From Rhodomicrobium sp. R_RK_3 (GTDB taxonomy: Bacteria > Pseudomonadota > Alphaproteobacteria > Rhizobiales > Rhodomicrobiaceae): 64,000 nt of DNA. Positions 9,057-18,496 of this stretch are shown here, piece after piece. The notes beneath the pieces are model-generated. The model saw only the letters and a list, made by a program, of their open reading frames with translations. It did no database searches and was not told where the DNA came from. Each line of letters begins with the position of its first letter. Within the stretch, counting starts at the first letter, position 1. Position numbers and translations under genes: made by a program. The stretch covers positions 95,485-159,484 of the forward strand of contig NZ_MWLK01000013.1 in assembly GCF_002198715.1 (NCBI RefSeq). The letters run 5' to 3'.

Positions 9057-10865
9057 TCAGCGCTTCTCGCACCAGAGCTGGTACATGGCATCGAACAGAC
9101 GCGGATGCTGCTCCTCGAAGGCCGCCCAGGCCGCCAGCGAGCCGGGATGCTTTTCGCCCGGGAACTGCTTATGGAACGCTGCCATGATCGGCCCCGGCAA
9201 GTTGAAGCCCCGGAAGATCAGGCCGTTGGCGTCCAGGAACGCCTCGATCTCGGAGAGGAAGATCGGGCGCTCATGCTCGTGCAGCGCCAGATCGCGGAAA
9301 TTGCTCAGCGTATAGAAATCATGCGAGGCGGTCAGCCCGCCCGCCGCGCCGGGGCGATCCATCAGTCCGGCGCGATAGGCCCGCGCGGCATCGTCGCCGC
9401 AGGCGGGGCCGGGATAGTCCGCTTCCGTGCGCAACTCGGTGATGTTACGGCGGGAGATCGCGCTGTAGAGCCCGGTCAGCATCAGGCCGCCCGGCTTGAG
9501 CAGGCCGAGCAACGCCTGCCAGCCCTTGAACGGCTCGTCCATATGGTGCAGCACGCCGACGGCTTCGATAATGTCGAACGGCCCGGCTTCGGGCGGAATG
9601 GCAAGCAGATCGGCCTGGGCAAAACGGATATTGCCGACGCCGAAGCTTTCGGCCTTCGCCTTGGCATAGGCAAGGCTTGCCCGGCTGAGATCGACGGCCA
9701 GCACGTCGGCCTGCGGCCCATAGCGCACCGCAACACCGAGCGCGTGCTTGCCTGTCCCCGCGCCCGCGATCAGCACCTTATATGGGCCCTCGAGTCGGGA
9801 TAGCGTTTGCGGCGGCGCGTAGAGCGCCAGAATTTTCCGGGCGCTACCCTCGACCGGCATTTGCAGGCTGGTCCAGCGCGGATAGGGATGCGCCTCATAT
9901 TGGCGGGCGACCTTGCGCGAGGTCGGATCGTCGATGGCGCCGAGCACCGGGATGCTTTCGGCCAGCTCGGTTTGCCGCGCGGCCTCGTCAAGGTAGCGCG
10001 CGAGCAGTTCGCCGAGACCGCGCGGCCGCAGCGACCGGCAATCGCTGCTGGTCAGCGCATCGCCGATCAGCTCGTGCCGCGGCCGGTAGAGCAGGCCGAG
10101 CAGCAGCTTTCGCGCTTCGGTGGAGGCGCCGCCGCGCAAGGCGCTCCAATCGATGCCGAGCGCTGCGAGAGCGTCGCGCTCATTGTCCCCGGCCACAAAG
10201 ACATGTTCATTGTCGAGACATTGCCCGATCAGCGCCAGGACGAAGCCGGTCAGCGCCTTGTCCTCGAAACGATCTGCCGGAACTTCGAGCAGCAGCACGC
10301 GGCGCAAAGCGGTCAGCAAGCGCTCGAGCCCTGGATCCCGGTTCGCGCCGCTGGTGAGCGCGGCAAGCAGCAGCGGATGGGCGAGGATCTTGTCGGTGCG
10401 GCGCAGGATCAGATCGCGCGCCGCATCCTCGGCGCCGCCCGCATCGGCCAGCGCGATGAATTCGCCGAGCGGTGAGGCCGCGCGCAGATGCGCGATAGCG
10501 GCGGCCGCGACGGCCTGCCGGTCAATCCGGTCGAAGGCAAAGGCCGCGAGCATCCCGTGCGGATCGAGCGCGCCGGGCGATTGCAGCACATAGCGCAGAT
10601 TGAGCATGGCGAGACGCTGCGCCGGCTCGAACCAGGCCGGGCGCTGCCGCAGCGCCTGGGTCAGCAATTGCGCCGCCTCGTCGATATCGCCGATGCGCTC
10701 CTTGGCGCTCGCCAGATTGAACAGCGCCACCGGATTTCGCGGCTCGGCCTTGACGGCCTTGGCGAAGGCCTCTGCGGCGAGATGCGGGCGTCCGGCGAGA
10801 AAGGCTTTTCTGCCCTCGCTCAAAAAATCCGGCGGTGACGGCTTGGCACGGCGGGTTGATTTCAT
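9057..10865 (-). CDS. TPR-repeat protein fused to SAM-dependent methyltransferase
   Basis: The 602-residue protein has tetratricopeptide-like helical repeats in the first 90 residues (FLAGRPHLAAEAFAKAVKAE, then NPVALFNLASAKERIGD). A long helical middle follows, then a class I methyltransferase domain from about residue 365. The SAM motif is VLIAGAGTGKHALGVA and the acidic end of strand two is VLAVDLS; FDIIEAVGVLHHM is motif IV-like. Such fusions methylate proteins or small molecules with the TPR part docking a partner; the substrate is unknown. The two closest genes are not functionally related. Confidence 0.85.
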   Translation of the reverse strand: MKSTRRAKPSPPDFLSEGRKAFLAGRPHLAAEAFAKAVKAEPRNPVALFNLASAKERIGDIDEAAQLLTQALRQRPAWFEPAQRLAMLNLRYVLQSPGALDPHGMLAAFAFDRIDRQAVAAAAIAHLRAASPLGEFIALADAGGAEDAARDLILRRTDKILAHPLLLAALTSGANRDPGLERLLTALRRVLLLEVPADRFEDKALTGFVLALIGQCLDNEHVFVAGDNERDALAALGIDWSALRGGASTEARKLLLGLLYRPRHELIGDALTSSDCRSLRPRGLGELLARYLDEAARQTELAESIPVLGAIDDPTSRKVARQYEAHPYPRWTSLQMPVEGSARKILALYAPPQTLSRLEGPYKVLIAGAGTGKHALGVAVRYGPQADVLAVDLSRASLAYAKAKAESFGVGNIRFAQADLLAIPPEAGPFDIIEAVGVLHHMDEPFKGWQALLGLLKPGGLMLTGLYSAISRRNITELRTEADYPGPACGDDAARAYRAGLMDRPGAAGGLTASHDFYTLSNFRDLALHEHERPIFLSEIEAFLDANGLIFRGFNLPGPIMAAFHKQFPGEKHPGSLAAWAAFEEQHPRLFDAMYQLWCEKR

Positions 10866-10957
10866 GGCCGATGCCTAGGACGGATTTCGCCCGAAGGCCA
10901 CCGAAAACCGCCCCAGGTTTTTCGCCCGCACATCATTTTTGCGCCGATGGCGCCAAG

Positions 10958-11515
10958 TCAGCAGCCCGGCGGGGTGTCCGCGCCGCGTCCAGGCTTGAAA
11001 TTGTCCTCGATGGTTTCGATCAGCCCTTCATAGAATGGCTTTTCCGAGGTCGGGAAGGTGACGCTGAGCACGTTGATGACCTTGCCCGAGCAGGAGAACA
11101 TCACCTTCTGATAATAGATGTTGTCGCCGCGAAAGCCCGACAGCACGAACCAGCTTTGCGCGGTCGGGCTGTAGTCCATCTTGTCGTAGCCACCGAACTC
11201 TTCGAGGATGATCTTGCGGTATTCGCGCGGGGAAAAATTCTCGGTATTCAGAGTGCCGTAGACGACGATCTTGGCGCGCCCGTCCGGGGTCGCAAAACTC
11301 TGGCCGCCGCCATTGGCGGGCAACTCCCCCGGCTCGAACAGCGCGGTCGGGTAGTAGAGGCTATAGCCGAAGCGCGCGTTCTGGTAGGTGTTCCAGCGCT
11401 CCTGCTCCGCCGGCTTGTGCTTCGTTGCGGCGATCGCCGCGACGCCTGGCAAAAGGAGAATGGCGGCGAGCAGGAGAAACCCCCGCCGCCGCCCCGAATT
11501 GGGTCGTGTCCGCAT
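10958..11515 (-). CDS. exported protein of unknown function
   Basis: A 185-residue protein with a basic N-terminus (RPNSGRRRG) and a long hydrophobic core to about residue 30, a signal peptide or anchor. The mature part has YQNARFGYSLYYPTALFEPG near residues 42-61, a block seen in many small bacterial periplasmic proteins of unknown role, and two cysteines (MFSCSG and the terminal PPGC). The start is the ATG at 11515. I cannot assign a function. Confidence 0.7.
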   Translation of the reverse strand: MRTRPNSGRRRGFLLLAAILLLPGVAAIAATKHKPAEQERWNTYQNARFGYSLYYPTALFEPGELPANGGGQSFATPDGRAKIVVYGTLNTENFSPREYRKIILEEFGGYDKMDYSPTAQSWFVLSGFRGDNIYYQKVMFSCSGKVINVLSVTFPTSEKPFYEGLIETIEDNFKPGRGADTPPGC

Positions 11516-11645
11516 GATCGAGCCCTCAAAATCATGTTCCGCATCTAGCCGGCATTATCCGCCGGTTTCGCACCACAGGTGAATCAAACCTGCGTCAGGG
11601 CATGAAGTTCGGGCAAGCGGCCCCTCAATTGTCCAAAGACGTACG

Positions 11646-12581
11646 TCACCGCTCCAGCGGAAAGCGCTTGAAGAATTTCCAGCTCACATCCGCTGCTGAA
11701 ATATCCTGGTTAGCCGGCCCCAGCACCGAGCGCAGGAACGGCCGGTTGCCGAGCTTGGCGCCGGGCGGCAGGTGGCCGCCGCCTTCGACCGTCAGCAACA
11801 CCACCGGCGCACCCGATTTGCAGTCGCCATATTGCGTCGCCATCACCGTCGAGCCGTCACGCGCATCGCGGTCCGGCAGCGGCTTGACCTCGGCCTCGCG
11901 CGCGCAGGCATTGCGGCGGCGCCAGAACTCCACCGTCTCCGGCGTCGACAGCACCTCGCCCTTATTGATGAAATTGCCGACATCGCCGCCATCCCACGGC
12001 ACGACGCTGTCATTCGTCGAATTGATGACCAGGAACGGCGCGCCGCCGCCCTTGCATTCCTCCGACACCTTCGCCGGCAGATTGGCGATGACGGCGGAAT
12101 AGGCGGCAAAGATCCCCGGCGCCTCGCAAGCGACCCGGTAGGTCATCATGCCGCCATTGGAGATGCCGACCAGATAGAGGCGCCGCGGATCGGCGATGCC
12201 CTTGCGCACGAGGTAATCGGCGAGATTGCGCATGAAGCGGACGTCGTCCGGGCCGTCGCTGTCGCTGCGGCCGTCATTCCATTTGCGGAACACGCCGTCC
12301 GGATAGACGGCGGCGAAGCGCCCGCGCTCGGCGATCTCCTCCAGGCCGAAGATCTTGCGCATCGATTTGCCGCTCATCAGCCCGCCATGCAGGGCGACAA
12401 CGGTCGGCAGGCGCTCGCCCGGGCGCGTATCGTCGGGCAGCACGATGCGGAAGGTGCGCTCCCGGCCGCCGCTTTCGATGCTGGCGTCCAGAATCTCGGC
12501 ATGGGCTGTTGACGCGGGCGCGCAAAACAGCGAAAGGCTGAGGGCAAAACCAATAAGGCTTTGCAAGAGTTTAGCGTTCAT
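11646..12581 (-). CDS. exported PHB-depolymerase/LpqC-type esterase
   Basis: I place the start at 12581 (MNAKLL) because a TAGGGGGG ribosome-binding site sits nine bases upstream, and because it gives a clean signal peptide ending STAHAE. The 311-residue product is an alpha/beta hydrolase of the polyhydroxybutyrate depolymerase / feruloyl-esterase-like family. The nucleophile elbow is GISNGG, the acid is likely in NSTNDSVVPWDGG, and the histidine is in GGGHLPPG. FAAVYPDG and SDGPDDVRFM are typical. It probably acts in the periplasm or outside the cell; whether the substrate is a polyester or another ester is not decidable here. Confidence 0.85.
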   Translation of the reverse strand: MNAKLLQSLIGFALSLSLFCAPASTAHAEILDASIESGGRERTFRIVLPDDTRPGERLPTVVALHGGLMSGKSMRKIFGLEEIAERGRFAAVYPDGVFRKWNDGRSDSDGPDDVRFMRNLADYLVRKGIADPRRLYLVGISNGGMMTYRVACEAPGIFAAYSAVIANLPAKVSEECKGGGAPFLVINSTNDSVVPWDGGDVGNFINKGEVLSTPETVEFWRRRNACAREAEVKPLPDRDARDGSTVMATQYGDCKSGAPVVLLTVEGGGHLPPGAKLGNRPFLRSVLGPANQDISAADVSWKFFKRFPLER

Positions 12582-12762
12582 TCTAACCATCCCCCCTAAA
12601 CGTGCCTGGCTCAGCGCCTGCTGAGATCCATACGGCGCGGCAGCCATCCTTCCGGCGGGTCCGGCCCCTCCCGGAATGCATGGCATTTCACGACATTGTC
12701 CCGTTGCGGCCATTGCTGCGGCGCGGTAAAACGGCGGCACGATTGCACAGGAGCGATAAAAC

Positions 12763-13173
12763 ATGGGGAAAGCCGAGGCGCAACCGGCGCGGCCCTTATC
12801 ACCGCATCTCACGATCTTCCGCCCCTACATCAATATGATGATGTCGATCCTGCACCGGATCACCGGCGCGGCGAATTATTTCGGCACCCTGCTCCTTGCG
12901 GCCTGGCTCACCGCCACCGCCAGCGGCCCGGACGGCTTCATGGCGGCCAACGCCGTCACCGCCTCGCCCATCGGCCTCATCATTTTGTTCCTCTATAGCT
13001 GGTCGCTCATCCATCACGGGCTCGGCGGCATCCGGCATTTCATCTGGGATACCGGCCGCGGCTTCGAGCTGCCGACCATCCGGCTGATGTCCTGGGCGAC
13101 GCTTGCCGGTTCCGTGACCATCACGCTCATCATCTGGTTCATCGGCCTGACGAAATGGGGAGCCTTCTCATGA
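12763..13173 (+). CDS. sdhC: succinate dehydrogenase cytochrome b556 subunit
   Basis: The 136-residue membrane subunit has three hydrophobic helices. The family block [12 protein letters not shown] precedes the first helix, [11 protein letters not shown] is the quinone-site region, and the heme-ligand region is [12 protein letters not shown]. It anchors the SDH catalytic dimer and passes electrons to quinone. AGGAG at 12748-12752 is its ribosome-binding site. Its stop overlaps the sdhD start (ATGA), so sdhD translation is coupled. Confidence 0.95.
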   Translation: MGKAEAQPARPLSPHLTIFRPYINMMMSILHRITGAANYFGTLLLAAWLTATASGPDGFMAANAVTASPIGLIILFLYSWSLIHHGLGGIRHFIWDTGRGFELPTIRLMSWATLAGSVTITLIIWFIGLTKWGAFS

Positions 13174-13553
13174 ACCGCTACGGCACTCCGCTCAAGCGCG
13201 TGCGGGGCCTCGGCTCGGCCCAGGCCGGCACGGAACATTTTTGGGGACAGCGCCTGTCGGCCGTCGCCAATCTCTTCCTGGTGACATTCCTCATCTATTC
13301 GGTGATCCAACTCGCGGGCGAGCCGCTCGACGTGGTGCGCGCCTATTTCCGCTCGCCGGTCGTCGCCCTGCTCGCCGCCCTGTTCGCCTTTTCCTCCGCC
13401 TACCACATGCGGCTCGGGATGCAGGTCATCATCGAGGACTATGTGCATGCGAACACACCGAAATTCATCCTGCTGATCCTGAACACCTTTTTTGCGGCGG
13501 CGGTCGCTCTTACCTCTGTGATAGCGATCATAAAGCTGAGCCTGGGAGCTTGA
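13170..13553 (+). CDS. sdhD: succinate dehydrogenase membrane anchor subunit
   Basis: I use the internal ATG at 13170, which overlaps the sdhC stop as ATGA; the frame upstream is shared with sdhC sequence. The 127-residue product has three membrane helices, with the heme-ligand motif [16 protein letters not shown] in the second. With SdhC it forms the membrane domain of complex II. sdhA follows two bases after its stop. Confidence 0.93.
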   Translation: MNRYGTPLKRVRGLGSAQAGTEHFWGQRLSAVANLFLVTFLIYSVIQLAGEPLDVVRAYFRSPVVALLAALFAFSSAYHMRLGMQVIIEDYVHANTPKFILLILNTFFAAAVALTSVIAIIKLSLGA

Positions 13554-13555
13554 AG

Positions 13556-15397
13556 ATGGCCGAAAACGGCAAGGCAAATGGCGTCGGCGCCCCGAAGACC
13601 AATGGCCGCGCCTACCCCTTCATCGATCACACTTTCGACGTCGTCGTGGTCGGCGCGGGCGGCGCGGGATTGCGCGCGACGCTCGGCTGCGCCGAGGCCG
13701 GGCTGAAGACCGCCTGCATCACTAAGGTGTTTCCGACCCGCTCGCATACGGTCGCCGCGCAGGGCGGCATCGCGGCCTCGCTCGGCAATATGGGGCCGGA
13801 CGACTGGCGCTGGCACATGTACGACACGGTGAAGGGCTCCGACTGGCTCGGCGACCAGGACGCCATCGAATATCTCTGCCGCAACGCGCCCGCCGCCGTC
13901 TACGAGCTGGAGCATTATGGCATGCCCTTCTCGCGCACCGAGGAGGGGAAGATCTACCAGCGCCCCTTCGGCGGCATGACCACCGATTTCGGCGAAGGCC
14001 CGCCCGCGCAGCGCACCTGCGCCGCCGCCGACCGCACCGGCCACGCCATGCTGCATACGCTCTACGGCCAGTCGCTGCGCTATTCAGCCGAGTTCTTCAT
14101 CGAATATTTCGCGCTCGACCTGATCATGGACGATGAAGGCGCCTGCCGCGGCGTCGTCGCCATGTGCATCGAGGACGGCTCCATCCACCGCTTCCGGGCG
14201 CGCAAGACGATCCTTGCGACGGGCGGTTATGGCCGCACCTATTTCTCCTGCACCTCCGCCCACACCTGCACCGGCGACGGCAACGCCATGGTGCTACGCG
14301 CCGGATTGCCGCTTCAGGACATGGAGTTCGTGCAGTTCCACCCGACCGGCATTTACGGCGCGGGCGTGCTCATCACCGAGGGCGCGCGCGGCGAAGGCGG
14401 CTACCTCACCAATTCCGAGGGCGAGCGCTTCATGGAGCGCTACGCCCCGCACGCCAAGGACCTCGCCTCACGCGACGTCGTCTCGCGCTCGATGACCATC
14501 GAAATCCGCGAAGGCCGCGGCGTCGGCCCGGACCGCGACCACATCTATCTGCATCTGGACCATCTCGACCCGAAAATCCTGGCCGAGCGCCTGCCCGGCA
14601 TCACCGAGAGCGCGCAGATTTTCGCCGGCGTCGATCTGCGCCGCCAGCCGATCCCGGTGCTGCCGACCGTGCATTACAACATGGGCGGCATCCCCACCAA
14701 CTATCACGGCGAAATGGTCATGCCGCAGCACGGCGACCCGGATGCGCTCGTCCCCGGCCTGATGGCGATCGGCGAGGCGTCCTGCGCCTCGGTGCATGGC
14801 GCCAACCGGCTCGGCTCCAATTCGCTGATCGACCTCGTGGTGTTCGGACGCGCCGCCGCCCTGCGCTGCGCCGAGAGCATCGAGACCGGCACCACGCAAT
14901 CGCCGCTCCCGGCCGGCGCGGGGGATGCCGCCGTTGCCCGCCTCGACCGCTTCCGCTTCGCCGATGGCGGCACACCGACCGCCGCGCTGCGCCTGCAGAT
15001 GCAGAAGGTGATGCAGTCCAATTGCGCGGTGTTCCGCACGGCCGAAGTGCTGGAGGAAGGCGCCGAGCGCATCCAGGAAATCTGGAGCGGCGTCGACGAC
15101 ATCAAGGTCACCGACCGCTCGCTGGTGTGGAACTCCGACCTCGTCGAGACGCTGGAGTTCGACAATCTGATTGCGCAGGCTGCGGTGACGGTCGCCGGGG
15201 CCGTCGCCCGGCAAGAGAGCCGCGGCGCCCACGCCCGCGAGGATTTCCCCAACCGCAACGACGCCGAATGGATGAAGCACACGCTGTCCTGGGCGAATGA
15301 CAAGACGCGCGAGGTGCGCCTGGACTACCGGCCGGTACACACCCGCACGCTGACGAACGAGGTGAAGTATATCGAGCCTAAGGCGCGAGTGTATTGA
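13556..15397 (+). CDS. sdhA: succinate dehydrogenase flavoprotein subunit
   Basis: The 613-residue start at 13556 lies two bases after sdhD. The FAD-binding motif [11 protein letters not shown] is at 31-40, and the histidine that carries covalent FAD is His64 in [11 protein letters not shown]. Substrate-site blocks [21 protein letters not shown] and [12 protein letters not shown] are present, as is the terminal [12 protein letters not shown]. It oxidises succinate to fumarate in the TCA cycle and respiratory chain on the cytoplasmic face of the membrane. Unusually, sdhB is not next: it lies 4.5 kb downstream. Confidence 0.97.
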   Translation: MAENGKANGVGAPKTNGRAYPFIDHTFDVVVVGAGGAGLRATLGCAEAGLKTACITKVFPTRSHTVAAQGGIAASLGNMGPDDWRWHMYDTVKGSDWLGDQDAIEYLCRNAPAAVYELEHYGMPFSRTEEGKIYQRPFGGMTTDFGEGPPAQRTCAAADRTGHAMLHTLYGQSLRYSAEFFIEYFALDLIMDDEGACRGVVAMCIEDGSIHRFRARKTILATGGYGRTYFSCTSAHTCTGDGNAMVLRAGLPLQDMEFVQFHPTGIYGAGVLITEGARGEGGYLTNSEGERFMERYAPHAKDLASRDVVSRSMTIEIREGRGVGPDRDHIYLHLDHLDPKILAERLPGITESAQIFAGVDLRRQPIPVLPTVHYNMGGIPTNYHGEMVMPQHGDPDALVPGLMAIGEASCASVHGANRLGSNSLIDLVVFGRAAALRCAESIETGTTQSPLPAGAGDAAVARLDRFRFADGGTPTAALRLQMQKVMQSNCAVFRTAEVLEEGAERIQEIWSGVDDIKVTDRSLVWNSDLVETLEFDNLIAQAAVTVAGAVARQESRGAHAREDFPNRNDAEWMKHTLSWANDKTREVRLDYRPVHTRTLTNEVKYIEPKARVY

Positions 15398-15448
15398 GCG
15401 CGGAGTAGCGGTGAGGATGAGAGGGCAATGTCCGCCGATAGGTTTGTA

Positions 15449-15570
15449 CCCCCTCACCCCTTGCCCTCTCCCAATGGGAGAGGAAGTTCCGCTGCGCCCC
15501 GGATTGAACGCCTCGCGCTACTTCACCTCTCCCCCGGAGAGAGGTCGGCGCGAGGCCCCGGGTGAGGGGG
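15449..15570. repeat. dispersed intergenic repeat family A, copy 1
   Basis: Bounded by CCCCCTCACCCC and GGGTGAGGGGG in inverted orientation, with internal CTCTCCCAATGGGAGAGG and CTCTCCCCCGGAGAGAGG hairpins. Related copies lie at 35416-35562, 42138-42216 and 62171-62302. The first three of the four sit between convergent genes, consistent with 3'-end stabilising or terminating structures. Confidence 0.65.
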
Positions 15571-15627
15571 TAATGCCTCTCGGCGGGCCACGAACCTTAC
15601 CTCCCCGCCAATTCGAAGCCTCTCATC

Positions 15628-15736
15628 CGTCGCCCCGGCCGTCAGAGCCGGGGCCCACTCGCTTCACCTTTTGCCGCAGCACGCGCGGATCGATGATTGG
15701 GTCCCGGCTCACCGCTGCGCGGCGTCCGGGACGACG
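15628..15736 (+). repeat. dispersed intergenic repeat family B, copy 2
   Basis: Begins CGTCGCCCCGGCCGTCAGAG and ends GTCCGGGACGACG. The copy at 59555-59663 is nearly identical over the first 34 bases and over the block around GATTGGGTCCCGGCTCACCGC. The ends are inverted relative to each other. Non-coding, next to family A. Confidence 0.75.
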
Positions 15737-15765
15737 AGAGGAGAGTCCGGGCGAAGGGAAGCCGA

Positions 15766-16254
15766 CTATTTCTTCGCCTTGGCCTGCTTCCGGATCTCGG
15801 CCAGCCCGTCCTTGAAAATCCCCTCGATCACCTTCTTGGCGTCGGCCTCGCTCGCGCCCTTCGGGTCGAACTTGGCCGACCACACCACATTCACCTCGTC
15901 CTCGTCGTCATCGTCGGGCAGGACGGCCAGCGTCGCTGTGTAGTTCGCGACCGGCAGAGGGCTCTCGTCGATGGTGTAGCTGTAGCTGAGCGGCTCGCTC
16001 TTGATCAGCGTCTCCTTGATGACGCCGCCATCCTTGGTGGTCAACGTGCGGATCTTCTTGCCGCCCGCGCTCGACTCCTCGCATTTGGCGATCGGCGGGA
16101 GCCAGTCGGCGATGGCGCACCAGCCGCCGATCTTGGCCCAGACGGCCGCTTTCTCGCCCCGGATTTCGACCTTGCGCCTGACCTCGGCGGCATTCGCCGC
16201 CGCCGTGAAGGCAAAGCTGACGGCCAGAGCACTCGCAATAAAGCGATAAGACAT
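15766..16254 (-). CDS. exported SRPBCC-fold protein
   Basis: The 162-residue protein has a signal peptide (to about residue 22, AANAAE). It is followed by a START/polyketide-cyclase-like (SRPBCC) domain: EIRGEKAAVWAKIGGWCAIADW, then GSxKIRTL-like strands and a C-terminal helix ending in Lys-rich sequence. An acidic run (DDDDEDE) lies near residue 118. SRPBCC proteins bind hydrophobic ligands in a deep pocket; a periplasmic location is expected. The ligand is unknown. Confidence 0.78.
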   Translation of the reverse strand: MSYRFIASALAVSFAFTAAANAAEVRRKVEIRGEKAAVWAKIGGWCAIADWLPPIAKCEESSAGGKKIRTLTTKDGGVIKETLIKSEPLSYSYTIDESPLPVANYTATLAVLPDDDDEDEVNVVWSAKFDPKGASEADAKKVIEGIFKDGLAEIRKQAKAKK

Positions 16255-16338
16255 TGTTCCGCTCCCTAAAACTGTTCTTCTTGCTAAGGTTCGCGATCTT
16301 AGCAGAGGACACAGCGCAGAGTCAGGACAATGGACCTT

Positions 16339-17547
16339 TTACGCGGAGGCAACTTGCGCTGAGGGGACAGCCGGCTGCCGCTCCACCAGATAGAGCCAGA
16401 CCGCCGAGGCCGTCAGGAACACCGCGAACACCGCGAGCACCACGAACAGCTCCGCAAAGCCGGCATAGGTCTTGTGGAAATAGGACACGGCCGGGATGGC
16501 CGCCGCGACGGCGGCGAAGCTGAACGTGTAGCGCACCGAATAGACGCGGGTGCGCAATTCCGGCACGGTGTAGCGCGCGACCATCACCTCGTTGATCGGC
16601 ACGAGGCCGAACACCACGAACATCATCGGCAGCGCGAACAAAAGAGTCGGGATGCCGCCGATCAGGCCGGTCAGCAAGAGGAACGGCGTCTGCAGCAGCC
16701 CGACCCAGAGGAAGATGCGGGCGAGCGAATAGCGGTCGAGCAGCGAGCCGATCAGGATCTGCGCCAGGGCGGCGAGGGAATAGACGACGAAGACGAACAG
16801 GCCGATGCCGGAAACCGTGGTGGTCAGGTCGGCAAGCCGTTCCTCGAACAGTTTTGGCATGACGACCGTCGTCGCGCTGAAGATGAAGCCGCCGAATGCG
16901 GTCGAGATCATGATGATGGCGAAGACGCGCACCATCTCCGCCCGCGTGACGTTCCGCGCCATGCCCGACCGCGCCGAGGAGCGCAACGGGCCGGGATCGG
17001 GGACGAGCGCCCAGAAGGCGATGCCCATGGCGATGCCGGCAAGGCCGGGAATGATGAAGGCTGCGCGCCAGGAAATCAGGTCGGTCAGCACGCCGGTCAG
17101 CAGCGCCGCCGAGGCGATGCCCATATTTCCGCACAGCCCGTTCAGGCCCATGATCCGGCCGAGGCGCGCGGCGTCGATGGTCGAGAGCATGGAATTGCCG
17201 ATCGGATGGTAGATCGCGGCGAAGACGCCTACCACGGTCAGCGCGATGCCGATCTGCAAGGGCGTTTGCGCGAGGCCCGTCAGCACGCAGCCCGCGCCGA
17301 CGCCGATGAAGAACAGCGTAATCAGCTTGTGGCCGCTCACCCGCTTGCCGATCCAGCCGAACGGCATCGAGAACACGCCGAAGGCGACGAAGCCGCCGAT
17401 GGAATAGGGCAGCAATTCCGAGAACGGCCGGTTGAGCGACACCGACAGCGCCAGCACGGCTGCCGGATAGATCAGCATGACGAAATGATCGAGCCCATGC
17501 CCGAAATTGAGAAAGGCGATCAGCCGTGAAGAATCCTTACCGTCCAT
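16339..17547 (-). CDS. major facilitator superfamily transporter
   Basis: I choose the start at 17547 (MDGKDSS) because the longer frame reaches into the divergent regulator's promoter. The 402-residue product has twelve predicted membrane helices. The MFS loop-2/3 signature is reduced (GWIGKRVSGHK), and AIYHPIGNSMLS resembles fosmidomycin-resistance/NarK-like transporters. It faces an AraC-family regulator across about 106 bases, so the regulator probably controls it. The substrate is unknown; an efflux role is an inference from the arrangement. Confidence 0.85.
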   Translation of the reverse strand: MDGKDSSRLIAFLNFGHGLDHFVMLIYPAAVLALSVSLNRPFSELLPYSIGGFVAFGVFSMPFGWIGKRVSGHKLITLFFIGVGAGCVLTGLAQTPLQIGIALTVVGVFAAIYHPIGNSMLSTIDAARLGRIMGLNGLCGNMGIASAALLTGVLTDLISWRAAFIIPGLAGIAMGIAFWALVPDPGPLRSSARSGMARNVTRAEMVRVFAIIMISTAFGGFIFSATTVVMPKLFEERLADLTTTVSGIGLFVFVVYSLAALAQILIGSLLDRYSLARIFLWVGLLQTPFLLLTGLIGGIPTLLFALPMMFVVFGLVPINEVMVARYTVPELRTRVYSVRYTFSFAAVAAAIPAVSYFHKTYAGFAELFVVLAVFAVFLTASAVWLYLVERQPAVPSAQVASA

Positions 17548-17653
17548 GCTCTCGCGTCCCGCTGCTGAAATGGGCGCCGATTGCGCCCGTAAATTCATCA
17601 TACATACGGCGCTCATGGCTTGCCCGCGCCGCCAGGACAGCTATCATTGCGAT

Positions 17654-18442
17654 ATGGACATCGCGCCGCGCCGCAAGAGCACCAATTCGGCGGATTACCA
17701 GGACACGCCCCAGCCGGCCTCTGCCCTGGCGGTCGACTATCCCAACGGCTACCATTCGCTGCCGCATTATCACCGCCGGGCGCAGCTCCTCTTCGCCATC
17801 ACCGGCATCATGACCATCAGCACCGGCCAGGGAAGCTGGGTGGTGCCGCCGAGCCGGGCCTTGTGGATTCCGCCCGGCGTCGATCATTGGTTCCGCGCCT
17901 CCGGGGCTGTGCGCATTCGCACCCTCTATGTCGAGCCCTCCGCGGCCGACGCCGCCGGGCTTCCCAATCGCTGCGAGGCGGTCGCCGTCTCCCCGCTCTT
18001 GCGCGAATTGCTGATCCGGGCGGTGGAAATCCCTAATGATTATGAGTGGGACGGGCCGGACGGCTTCGTCATGCGCCTGATCCTCAGCGAGATCCGGCTG
18101 CGCCCTGCCCTGCCCCTCAACCTGCCGATGCCGTCCGACGAGCGCGCGCGCAAAGCCTGCGCCGCCGTGCTCTCCGACCTCGCCCATGACGCGCCGCTGG
18201 AGAGCGCCGCCCGCGCCGCTGGTCTGAGCGGGCGCAGCCTCAACCGACTGCTGAAATCCGAAACCGGCCTCAGCTTCGGCCGCTGGCAGCGCCGGGCGCG
18301 GCTGCTCGGCGCGCTGGAACGGCTTGCCGAGGGCGCCTCCGTCCTCGCCGTCGCCCTCGACCTCGGCTATGACAGTCCGAGCGCCTTCACCGCCATGTTC
18401 CGCCGCGAACTCGGCATGGTGCCGAGCCGCTATTTCAGGTGA
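17654..18442 (+). CDS. AraC-family transcriptional regulator
   Basis: The 262-residue protein (start ATG 17654) has an N-terminal cupin ligand domain (YHSLPHYHRRAQLLFAITG, then WVVPPSRALWIPPG). The C-terminal AraC DNA-binding domain has two helix-turn-helix motifs: LESAARAAGLSGRSLNRLLK and SVLAVALDLGYDSPSAF followed by FRRELG. It is divergent from the MFS transporter and probably regulates it in response to a small ligand. creD follows 54 bases downstream, probably as a separate unit. Confidence 0.9.
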   Translation: MDIAPRRKSTNSADYQDTPQPASALAVDYPNGYHSLPHYHRRAQLLFAITGIMTISTGQGSWVVPPSRALWIPPGVDHWFRASGAVRIRTLYVEPSAADAAGLPNRCEAVAVSPLLRELLIRAVEIPNDYEWDGPDGFVMRLILSEIRLRPALPLNLPMPSDERARKACAAVLSDLAHDAPLESAARAAGLSGRSLNRLLKSETGLSFGRWQRRARLLGALERLAEGASVLAVALDLGYDSPSAFTAMFRRELGMVPSRYFR

Positions 18443-18496
18443 CGTTCAACCAGCCAGCCCTACCCTGCCGCCATCGCCGCCAACTCCGGACCCGCC

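Larger units (their letters stand above)
15398..15765. other. repeat-filled gap between convergent sdhA and SRPBCC genes
   Basis: No gene. This 368-base gap is almost entirely repeat sequence: family A at 15449-15570 followed by family B at 15628-15736. The same pairing occurs at 35416-35719. The small open frames across it are repeat-derived. Confidence 0.7.

Noticed and set aside
15411..15943. Small plus-strand open frames between sdhA and the SRPBCC gene.
   Set aside because: They translate the family A and B repeats; similar peptides arise at the other copies.
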